Source: Planctomycetota bacterium (GTDB lineage: Bacteria > Planctomycetota > Phycisphaerae > SM23-33). Taken from it: a stretch of 6,479 nucleotides of DNA. The translations under genes were made by a program, and so were the position numbers. The DNA is taken from positions 1-6,479 of the forward strand of contig JAGHBS010000237.1 in the NCBI GenBank assembly GCA_021160865.1, given 5' to 3'. Under the pieces are notes generated by a model that worked only from the letters and a program-made list of their open reading frames with translations, was not told the DNA's origin and made no database searches. This document shows, in pieces, positions 1 through 6,423 of the stretch (position 1 is the stretch's first letter; every line of letters starts with the position of its first letter).

Positions 1-873
1 AACATCCCCGGGCTTGAGCGGGCTGAGGTTATCCGCTGGGGCTATGCGATTGAGTACGATTTTGCCGATCCACGGGAATTGAAGCTGACGCTTGAAAGCA
101 AGAAAATCTCAGGTTTGTTCCTTGCCGGTCAGGTCAACGGTACCACTGGCTACGAGGAAGCAGCAGGTCAGGGATTGATTGCCGGCGTCAATGCCGTTAG
201 GTATCTTCGCAAGGAAGAGCCTTTGATTCTCAGGCGTGATCAAGCCTACATCGGGGTGATGATAGACGACCTTGTTACCAAGGGTGTCCTCGAGCCATAT
301 CGAATGTTCACCAGCAGGGCAGAGTACCGCCTTATCCTCCGTGCTGACAATGCCGATCGCCGATTGACGCCAATCGGCAGGCAAATCGGTTTGGTGGATG
401 ATATTCGGTGGTCGAAATTCACTGCGAAACTGCACGCTGGCAAGGTAATAGAACACTTACTCGGTAATATCCGTCTCGATGGAAAGACCCTTGCTGAGCA
501 TCTGGCGTCATCGAATGTATCAGCAGAAGAAATTATAAGCAGGGCTGGTGGCGAGGTAGCAGAACTTATGAATCAGCATCCTCAGGCAGGCCAGACGGTC
601 GCTATCGATTGCAGATACGCAGGGTATATCACCAGGCAGGATACATCGGTAGCCCGACTTACCCAGCTGGAGGATGTGAAGATACCCGAATGGGTGAATT
701 ACTCTGCAGTTCCACACCTCCGTGCTGAAGCCAGGGAACGTCTCCAGGCTATCCGCCCAATGACGCTGGGTCAGGCGCTCCGAATAAGCGGGATTACCCC
801 TGCCGACATCACCGTTTTGATGATATATCTAAAAACCGTATCCCAGAACCAATCTTCACTTAAGCAGATGTAG
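1..873 (+). CDS. mnmG: MnmG (GidA), tRNA U34 carboxymethylaminomethyl synthesis enzyme, C-terminal part
   Basis: MnmG is the FAD-dependent partner of MnmE. Together they install (carboxymethyl)aminomethyl groups on C5 of the wobble uridine of certain tRNAs, in the cytoplasm. The frame is open from base 1 with no start, so the gene continues past the left edge; the 290 codons seen are a little under half of the usual length of about 620-630. Codons 42-65 match the second GidA signature (AGQxNGTxGYEEAA.QG.xAGxNA), which lies at the FAD site. Codons 99-110 carry PYRMFTSRAEYR, followed by a DNADRRLT stretch. The C-terminal helical domain, used in contacts with MnmE and tRNA, shows YAGYITRQ at codons 206-213 and SGITPADI at 263-270. 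The TTG at base 79 is an internal leucine codon, not a start. The stop is TAG at 871-873. The linker before YAGY looks somewhat short compared with E. coli. No rsmG (gidB) follows, although it often does elsewhere. Family identity is secure. Confidence 0.97.
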   Translation, partial: NIPGLERAEVIRWGYAIEYDFADPRELKLTLESKKISGLFLAGQVNGTTGYEEAAGQGLIAGVNAVRYLRKEEPLILRRDQAYIGVMIDDLVTKGVLEPYRMFTSRAEYRLILRADNADRRLTPIGRQIGLVDDIRWSKFTAKLHAGKVIEHLLGNIRLDGKTLAEHLASSNVSAEEIISRAGGEVAELMNQHPQAGQTVAIDCRYAGYITRQDTSVARLTQLEDVKIPEWVNYSAVPHLRAEARERLQAIRPMTLGQALRISGITPADITVLMIYLKTVSQNQSSLKQM

Positions 874-1019
874 GCGAGGAGAAATCAAAGATTGTTAAGA
901 TGGGTAAAATTCTTGAGGGAAGATTTTGTGGAAAAACTGGTTGTTTCTTAATCATAATGCAATGGATGTTATATATCCCTTTTAGGAATAAGCAGTTATG
1001 CATTTTGCGACGAGGATGA
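874..1019. other. AT-rich spacer after mnmG with no clear gene
   Basis: This stretch follows the mnmG stop and is visibly richer in A and T than the flanking genes. It holds an AGGAG at 877-881 that is not followed by a credible start at normal spacing, an open but family-less frame (ATG 900 to TGA 1017-1019, 39 residues), and TATATA-like sequence near 970-975 without a matching -35 at 16-18 bases. I see no hairpin with a T-run that would end the mnmG transcript. If the small ORF at 1020-1214 is not real, the unexplained stretch is 874-1226. Confidence 0.5.
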
Positions 1020-1214
1020 TTGTTTGAAGATTTTTCAAAGAAAATGCCGATATCCTTGTATGAAGTGATAACTTTGGTCAAGGCGGCATCGGAAGCCGCT
1101 CGTCAAGATGGTGTAGAAAGACTTTGTTATCGCTCTATAGCGTACGTGCCCACCATAGGATACCACGGAAGGTATTTTCAGAAGTATATGATATGTACGC
1201 GCGCTAAGGCGTAG
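1020..1214 (+). CDS. Possible small hypothetical protein (64 aa)
   Basis: I do not recognise this protein, and it may not be a gene. The longest reading starts at TTG (1020) with GAGG at 1012-1015 only four bases upstream. An ATG at 1044 would give 56 residues but has no convincing binding site. The middle of the protein, about residues 13-38, reads like an amphipathic helix (LYEVITLVKAASEAARQDG). The C-terminal part is rich in Tyr, Gly and Lys/Arg and has two cysteines, at residues 36 and 59. There is no signal peptide or membrane segment. It ends 12 bases before the ATG of the FlgM-like gene, so it could be the first gene of a two-gene unit. The same frame is open upstream from 864 and is broken only by a TGA at 1017-1019, which could mean a decayed longer frame or chance. 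The position and helix-like centre favour coding; the short length, TTG start and lack of a family argue against it. Confidence 0.3.
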   Translation: MFEDFSKKMPISLYEVITLVKAASEAARQDGVERLCYRSIAYVPTIGYHGRYFQKYMICTRAKA

Positions 1215-1226
1215 CCAGAGATAAGT

Positions 1227-1556
1227 ATGGGGTCCAAGATGGAAGATATTGCCAAAGTCATGAATGCCTCTTTAACTTCATCAGGCGAATGTGGAGAAAC
1301 CACGGTGATGGTTAAAAATCTCAAAAAGCGCCGCAGCATTAGAACGACAAAGTCTAAATCTCACTTGCGTGGTTCAGACCTTCGGCAGATATCGACAGAT
1401 GAAATGATGCGATGGGTAAGAAAGGCACGTCGGCTTCCTGCCGTTCGTAAAGACCTCGTAGAGAGAATCAGACGTGAGATAGCTGATGGCGTATATGAAA
1501 CACCTGAAAAACTCGCATTAGCCATTGAACGCTTGATTCAAGAGGAATTCGAGTGA
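1227..1556 (+). CDS. FlgM-like anti-sigma-28 factor family protein
   Basis: A small 109-residue soluble protein whose C-terminal half looks like FlgM, which binds the flagellar/motility sigma factor FliA (sigma-28) and holds it inactive. Residues 73-107 carry the family pattern: a VRKDLVERIRREI helix, then a G-Y turn (DGVYETPEK), then a last helix ALAIERLIQEE. Family members usually read 'VR..kV..lr..I..G.Y.v...klA..ll'. Length is close to the usual 85-110 residues. Residues 1-30 look disordered, and residues 31-48 are unusually basic (KNLKKRRSIRTTKSKSHLR), an odd trait for FlgM. The start is the ATG at 1227, preceded by AGAG at 1217-1220. An ATG at 1239 with GGGG upstream is a possible alternative. 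No flagellar gene or sigma factor is visible in the window, so the actual partner is unknown. The similarity is by eye, and a DNA-binding or other small regulatory role remains possible because of the basic stretch. Confidence 0.6.
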   Translation: MGSKMEDIAKVMNASLTSSGECGETTVMVKNLKKRRSIRTTKSKSHLRGSDLRQISTDEMMRWVRKARRLPAVRKDLVERIRREIADGVYETPEKLALAIERLIQEEFE

Positions 1557-1586
1557 TTCCTTCCCTGCCTGATGAGGGGTGGTCAT

Positions 1587-1607
1587 TTAAATCCTATTAG
1601 GATTTAA
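1587..1607. repeat. Perfect 9-bp inverted repeat between convergent genes, possible weak terminator
   Basis: TTAAATCCT and AGGATTTAA are exact reverse complements separated by ATT, giving a nine-pair stem with a three-base loop. It lies in the 124-base gap between the end of the FlgM-like gene (+) and the end of dprA (-), where terminators for both directions are expected. The stem is AT-rich and neither side is followed by a run of T in the transcript, so it is not a classical intrinsic terminator. It could instead be an RNA 3' end hairpin or a protein-binding palindrome. I see nothing else in this gap. Confidence 0.35.
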
Positions 1608-1680
1608 TCCTTCGAGATATTTATGCCATTTTATCCAATCGTGGGGTTTGTTTATTCAGTCTATTGGTAGATAGCGTGAT

Positions 1681-2808
1681 TTATGTCCTTCGATTTGCTG
1701 CGAATTTCCCGTCAGGTTGTTGAATTATTAGACCTTTTATGGCCAGGATAGTCATCGTCGCTGATACTTCCCCAGCCGATAATCTTGATCGGCGGATGAG
1801 TTCGTCAAGCGATAGTTCATCAGTGGATAGATGCTTTAACAAGGCTGCTTCCTTTTCATTTAGGGCGATATTCCTGGCGGGTGATTCGATTATCGGGCCT
1901 TGTTCGGTAATCACCTCGCCGAGGTGGTCGAGATTTTCCAGTATGTCTTCAAGGCGTGAAACCAGAGCGGCAGAACCTTTGGCAATAAGCGCATTTGTTC
2001 CACTGCTGAAGGGTGAATCGACCTTGCCTGGTATTGCAAAGACTTCCTTTCCTTGTTCCAGTGCCAATTTTGCCGTAATGAGAGCGCCGCTTCGAGTAGA
2101 TGCTTCAACGACGAGTACCCCCAGGGCGAGTCCTGCAATTATCCGATTGCGTTTAGGAAAGTTCTGCCCCTTGACGCCGATTGACATAGGTAATTCACTT
2201 ATAATTGCCCCTTTGTCCTGCGAAACGATTTCGTCGAATAGTTTCTTATTTTCAGGTGGGTAAGTTTTTGCCAATCCACAGCCCATTACAGCGATGGTTC
2301 TTCCGCCAGCGGCTAATGCACCACGATGAGCAGCAGCATCAATTCCACGAGCACCGCCTGATACGATGGTGAACCCTGCTCGGACAAGTAATGAGGCGAA
2401 TCGTCCAGATTGCTCAAGTCCGTAATGTGAGCATCGTCGGGCACCCACGATTGCCAGGGCAACTGTATCGTTCTGTTCAAGCTGACCTCGAACGTACAAC
2501 ACCGGCGGGGGATCATATATCCTCTTCAACGCAGCTGGGTAATCGGCATCCTCGATGCAGAGAATTTGCACCTCGTATTTTTCAGCCAGTGCTAATTCTT
2601 TTTCGACATCGTCATCACTAATGGAGGTAATTGCGTGGGCTAATTTGGGACCGATACCGTCGATTTGCTGCAGTTGATTCGCATTGGATTTAAAAATTTC
2701 CTCGACGCTGCCGAAGTGTTCGATTAATTGATTGGTTCTGACTGCCCCGATGCCATCAGCCAGGTTTAATCGAATGTAGTTTCGTCGGCGTTGCTGAGGG
2801 TCTTCCAT
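1681..2808 (-). CDS. dprA: DprA (Smf) DNA processing protein, RecA loader
   Basis: DprA binds incoming single-stranded DNA in the cytoplasm during natural transformation and loads RecA onto it; homologues occur in nearly all bacteria, including ones not known to be competent. At 375 residues it has the usual long form. Residues 10-62 are a helix-hairpin-helix/SAM-like region with two hairpins (ADGIGAVR at 17-24 and IDGIGPKL at 49-56). Residues about 80-290 are the Rossmann-like core: AIVGARRCSHYG at 119-130, SGGARGIDAAAHRGAL at 150-165, the GCGLAKTYPPEN turn at 176-187, FPKRNRIIAGL at 217-227, EASTRSGALITA at 235-246 and AIPGKVDSPFSSGTN at 258-272. Residues 314-372 form the C-terminal winged-helix (DprA_WH) domain. 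All key motifs are intact, so it should be functional. The ATG at 2808-2806 overlaps the secDF stop by one base, and no clear binding site of its own is seen, so translation is probably coupled to secDF. No com genes are present here to test competence. Confidence 0.96.
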   Translation of the reverse strand: MEDPQQRRRNYIRLNLADGIGAVRTNQLIEHFGSVEEIFKSNANQLQQIDGIGPKLAHAITSISDDDVEKELALAEKYEVQILCIEDADYPAALKRIYDPPPVLYVRGQLEQNDTVALAIVGARRCSHYGLEQSGRFASLLVRAGFTIVSGGARGIDAAAHRGALAAGGRTIAVMGCGLAKTYPPENKKLFDEIVSQDKGAIISELPMSIGVKGQNFPKRNRIIAGLALGVLVVEASTRSGALITAKLALEQGKEVFAIPGKVDSPFSSGTNALIAKGSAALVSRLEDILENLDHLGEVITEQGPIIESPARNIALNEKEAALLKHLSTDELSLDELIRRSRLSAGEVSATMTILAIKGLIIQQPDGKFAANRRT

Positions 2809-2810
2809 TA
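2806..2810 (-). promoter_or_regulatory. TAATG stop-start overlap of secDF and dprA
   Basis: Read on the - strand, the TAA stop of secDF (2810-2808) and the ATG of dprA (2808-2806) share the base at 2808. The bases just upstream (end of secDF) contain no strong Shine-Dalgarno core at the right distance. This arrangement is typical of translational re-initiation, so dprA output should follow secDF translation. The overlap is seen directly; the coupling is inferred. Confidence 0.75.
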
Positions 2811-5800
2811 AGACTGCTTTCGTTCTTGTGATGCCAGTTTTATCAGCATTCTCTTGAATCCCAGTAGCATCGGGCTTGCAATGCCGATTGAGGAGTAAGT
2901 ACCGATGATTATTCCAACCAACAATGCATAGGTGAAGGCGTGGATACCTGCCCCACCCCAGATATACATGATAACCACGGCGATAAGCGTGGTAGCACTG
3001 GTCAGCAATGTTCGGCTGAGGGTTTGGTTTATTGATCGGTTGATAATCGGCTCGTTAATCTTTGTCAACTTGCCGCGGTTTTCCCGGATACGGTCGAACA
3101 CAACAATAGTGTCGTTGACCGAATAACCTACAATCGTAAGGAACGCCGATACCACGACCATGTCAATTTTGAATGGCTGAATTAGCAAAAATTTACCTAT
3201 GGTGGTATGACTAATAAAAGCAGCCAATCCAACAAGTCCCACGCTGATAATAACATCGTGGATCAGGCAGAGCACCGCGGCTGTACCCCATCGCCATGAG
3301 CCGAAACGCAACCACAGATACAGGATTATAGCAAGCCAGCTTATCACGAATGCTATAATTGCCCTGCTTTGAGTCTGACTGGCAATAGCAGGGTCGAATT
3401 GAGTGACCGATTCGAGCGATTCAGTCCTCTTGAGCGATTCACTCAAAAGATACCACTCATTGGCAGCGAATTTCTTTAATTGTTCAGGCTGGCCGGCAAA
3501 ATCGTTGGACGGGTCGCGTACGAGAACTGCCAATGTCTTAAATCCACGTCCCGAAGGATCTGCCTTGAGGCCGATTACTGTGGTTCGATTGAATTGATAT
3601 TCGGCAAAATCGGGCTGAAGTCGCATCGTTTGAATGCGCTGGGCTAATTCCTTCTCAGTAAGGGCAGGATTTACATCAATGACGAACATCACCCCGCCGA
3701 CGGCATCGAGGAACTTCGCCCGTAAATCTGCTGGTACTTGCTGAGCCGCTTTAATCGTTATATGTGTGGCAATGGGTTTACCTTCGCTTTTAATATCAGC
3801 CGATAATGCAGGTGAAATAATCTCCGGGGATACTCGTTTGAAATTGATACTCTGATGCATCTCCAGGGCATCACCAAAGGTATCCATTACTATCTTGCGT
3901 AGCAGGGTAATATCAGCCACGGTGGTGGATACCTGGTAATTCCGTTCGGGCAGGCCGATAGTAAGTTCAGCACGGGTTAATTTGCCGTCACCATTCTTAT
4001 CGATCCTCTTGAATAGTGCCTTTTGACCTCCTTTGCTTATCCATTCTTGTAGTGTAATAAACCTGTCAGCATTTGTATCAAAGGTATCGATTGCTTCGTC
4101 GGCTTTATGACGATTGATAAGGGTTTCGACTTTCAAACTAGCAGCCAATTTTTTGAGTTTTTTCACCTGGGCAGGGTCTTTTGTCTGTTTTTCCAATTTT
4201 TCCACTTCACGTTTTAGCGCCTGTTCAATTCTCATTCGTGGTGCAGCTGGATTACCCTCACCAGGGATCATCACCCCTTGTTTGAACTTGAACACCGCTC
4301 GTGTTCCGCTGCTAAAGTCGATTCCAAGTATATCGGCGCCCTGATTAATTACAGCAAGGAGTCCGACGGCAGCCAAAATGGCTGATCCCATCAGGAAAAC
4401 TCTTCGTTTTCTCATCCATTCAATCACAGGTGTGCCGATAAACGCCAGCGTAGGTACACGCTTCTTGATTACACCAATTTCAATGAGCAACTCGAATATC
4501 CATCGTGTAACTAAAAGGGAGGTGAACATACTAAAGACGATACCGAAGCCAAGCGTCAGGGCGAAGCCTCGAATTTCTTCGGTCGCTACCAATCCGAGGA
4601 TGATACAGGTAACAAGCGTTGTAACATTACTGTCAATGATTGCTCTTGCAGCATTGGAGTAAGCGTTTTTTATTGCCATTCGTATGGATTGGGTTTTCCT
4701 CTGCTCTTCTCGGAGCCGTTCAAAGATAAGCACATTGGCATCGACAGCCATACCAATAGTCAGTACAATTCCAGCAATTCCTGGCAGGGTGAAGACCGCC
4801 TGGATAAAACTCATCGCTCCGAGGACAAGAACAAGGTTCAATAATAATGCAACGTTGGCAATTGCACCTGCTCCGAGGTAATAGAAAATCATGAAGACTG
4901 CTACGGCAATAAATGCCCAGATAGCCGCTCGGACGCCTGCCTCACGATTGTCCTTTCCCATGGATGGGCCGACGGTCTTTTCGCTTACGGGGTTGGGATT
5001 GACCGTTCCTTCCAGCACACCGGCGTTGAGGATTCTAACAAGTTCATCTACCTCCTTGGGTGTAAAATCACCTCTAATAATACCCCGATCGTATATAACG
5101 TCCTCAATAATCGGAGCAGAATACACTTCATTGTCCAGCAAGATAGCCATAAATTGCTTCTTGTGGGTGGCTGTCATCGTACCCATGAGTTTTGCCCCGC
5201 GCGTATCGAGAGTAAATCCAACAGCAGGTCTTCCTAAGTTGTCCGAGGTGGGATATGCTTCTTTCAATGCCCAGGATTTCTTTCCGGGTTCGTGAGTCAT
5301 AGTGAACCCTTCCTGGTTGTATAGCAGGAGGTATTTCCTCCCTGCGTATCTTCCGATGATTAGATTGGGGGAGAGCTTCTCACATCCCTCATGGATGGGA
5401 AACCAGAGATATGGTTCGTTTCGTGCCCTGCCTACTAATGGTCCATACTCTGCCAGTTCATTGAGGTATTTTTGCAGGAGTGTCTGGCTAATGGCTGGTG
5501 CGAATGCTGAACCCGGCAGCGTCGGGGCAATGCGAAAATCAAGCACGCCTGCATGAGCGAAGATACGCTTCAGATCGGCAGGGTCATCAAGACCAGTCCG
5601 TAATTCTGTCCATTTCTCATAGGCGGATACTACTGCTTGTATCTCGTTCCATCTTTCGGGGTGTTGTTTACGTAAGCGATCGAGTTGTTTTCGATAGGCT
5701 TGACGCTTTGCCTTGACCTTCTTTGCAGGTAGAACCTTGGCTTCTCGTTTCGGTAGATAAAGTCGAAGTATGTTCCCCAGTTGCTTGACGTTGACATTCA

Positions 5801-6410
5801 GGGCAAAGAGTTGATGGACTGCTTCATCGTAGGCATCTTCTGCATCATCACAGCGGGCTTGAGACTTTTTGATCTCATCAATAGATGCTTGCCCGGAGAG
5901 TTCAAGTTGTTTGAGTGCCTCTCTGGCAGCAAGTAATGCATCGTGAGTTTTGGCAACTTTCCATAATGCTTCAAAGCGTTTTTTATCTCCCCCGCTGATT
6001 TGCTCTATTAGTTTTGCACGGGCTTGGCCAGTAAGTGTGATAACACGGCTCAATTCGCTTCGACGAATATTACCCTGCTCCAGCCTATCGAGAGCATCGA
6101 GATATTCTTGTTTAGCACGCCTGGCTTCTTCTGAGCCCAGAGGCATGCGGACTTCAAAGCGGTCTCGTCCGATTGGGCGCCATTCAAGGGCACTGGTACC
6201 GGTTGGATCAACTCGCTCTTTAAGGCGCGCTATGACCTTTTCAACAAGATTGGGGATTTCTCGACCCCTTGAGCGAATTTCGAAGATGAGAATATGTCCG
6301 CCCTTGAGATCGATACCCTGTCGCAGACCATACGCCCAAATAGACAGGACGCTCAGGATTATCACGATTGCAACAAACGCAAATTTCCATCCCAAGTTCT
6401 TCGGCTGCAT
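2808..6410 (-). CDS. secDF: SecDF fusion, Sec translocon motor subunit with large exported inserts and an EF-hand pair
   Basis: SecD and SecF form a membrane complex that pulls exported proteins from SecYEG using the proton (or sodium) gradient; here both are one 1200-residue chain. SecD half: TM1 at about 9-28, GIDLKGG at 32-38, exported P1 domain to about 485, then five more TM segments between 491 and 640, with TLPGIAGIVLTIGMAVDANV at 541-560 holding the conserved Asp557. SecF half: TM7 from about 670, GIDFSSGTR at 696-704, exported domain to about 1012, then five TM segments, with VGYSVNDTIVVFDRIREN at 1094-1111 holding Asp1100, and NQTLSRTLLTS at 1128-1138. Both motor aspartates are kept, so coupling should work. 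It is far longer than usual: E. coli SecD is about 615 and SecF about 323 residues, and single-chain SecDF is often about 730-850. Extra parts are a charged helical stretch at about 95-280, a coiled coil at about 725-765 followed by EF-hand loops at 778-789 and 804-815, and an additional alpha/beta stretch at about 865-1005. The start ATG has a strong binding site; no frameshift is seen. Confidence 0.96.
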   Translation of the reverse strand: MQPKNLGWKFAFVAIVIILSVLSIWAYGLRQGIDLKGGHILIFEIRSRGREIPNLVEKVIARLKERVDPTGTSALEWRPIGRDRFEVRMPLGSEEARRAKQEYLDALDRLEQGNIRRSELSRVITLTGQARAKLIEQISGGDKKRFEALWKVAKTHDALLAAREALKQLELSGQASIDEIKKSQARCDDAEDAYDEAVHQLFALNVNVKQLGNILRLYLPKREAKVLPAKKVKAKRQAYRKQLDRLRKQHPERWNEIQAVVSAYEKWTELRTGLDDPADLKRIFAHAGVLDFRIAPTLPGSAFAPAISQTLLQKYLNELAEYGPLVGRARNEPYLWFPIHEGCEKLSPNLIIGRYAGRKYLLLYNQEGFTMTHEPGKKSWALKEAYPTSDNLGRPAVGFTLDTRGAKLMGTMTATHKKQFMAILLDNEVYSAPIIEDVIYDRGIIRGDFTPKEVDELVRILNAGVLEGTVNPNPVSEKTVGPSMGKDNREAGVRAAIWAFIAVAVFMIFYYLGAGAIANVALLLNLVLVLGAMSFIQAVFTLPGIAGIVLTIGMAVDANVLIFERLREEQRKTQSIRMAIKNAYSNAARAIIDSNVTTLVTCIILGLVATEEIRGFALTLGFGIVFSMFTSLLVTRWIFELLIEIGVIKKRVPTLAFIGTPVIEWMRKRRVFLMGSAILAAVGLLAVINQGADILGIDFSSGTRAVFKFKQGVMIPGEGNPAAPRMRIEQALKREVEKLEKQTKDPAQVKKLKKLAASLKVETLINRHKADEAIDTFDTNADRFITLQEWISKGGQKALFKRIDKNGDGKLTRAELTIGLPERNYQVSTTVADITLLRKIVMDTFGDALEMHQSINFKRVSPEIISPALSADIKSEGKPIATHITIKAAQQVPADLRAKFLDAVGGVMFVIDVNPALTEKELAQRIQTMRLQPDFAEYQFNRTTVIGLKADPSGRGFKTLAVLVRDPSNDFAGQPEQLKKFAANEWYLLSESLKRTESLESVTQFDPAIASQTQSRAIIAFVISWLAIILYLWLRFGSWRWGTAAVLCLIHDVIISVGLVGLAAFISHTTIGKFLLIQPFKIDMVVVSAFLTIVGYSVNDTIVVFDRIRENRGKLTKINEPIINRSINQTLSRTLLTSATTLIAVVIMYIWGGAGIHAFTYALLVGIIIGTYSSIGIASPMLLGFKRMLIKLASQERKQS

Positions 6411-6414
6411 GATT

Positions 6415-6423
6415 ACCTCTTCT
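6415..6423 (-). promoter_or_regulatory. Ribosome binding site of secDF
   Basis: The - strand reads AGAAGAGGT four bases before the ATG at 6410-6408, a good purine-rich Shine-Dalgarno sequence. It supports this start, which also places TM1 right at the N-terminus as expected for SecD. I see no convincing -35/-10 promoter in the remaining 56 bases to the right edge, so the promoter probably lies further upstream, perhaps ahead of a preceding gene. Confidence 0.7.

Noticed and set aside
892..950. Tiny ORF after AGGAG (877-881), TTG start, 19 residues
   Set aside because: The binding site is present, but the spacing of ten bases, the TTG start and the very short product give too little support for a leader peptide or gene.
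1023..1039. TTTGAA/TTCAAA six-base hairpin near the small ORF start
   Set aside because: Short and AT-only apart from one pair; such stems are expected by chance in sequence of this composition.
1739..2263. 174-codon open frame on the + strand opposite dprA
   Set aside because: It is antisense to the conserved Rossmann core of dprA; its Ser/Ala/Arg-rich translation is a by-product of dprA codon use.
3414..3441. Direct repeat of GAGCGATTCA (3414-3423 and 3432-3441)
   Set aside because: It falls within secDF and encodes similar Ser/Glu/Leu-rich residues (SESLKRTESLES); most likely local codon similarity or a small in-gene duplication, not a mobile or regulatory repeat.
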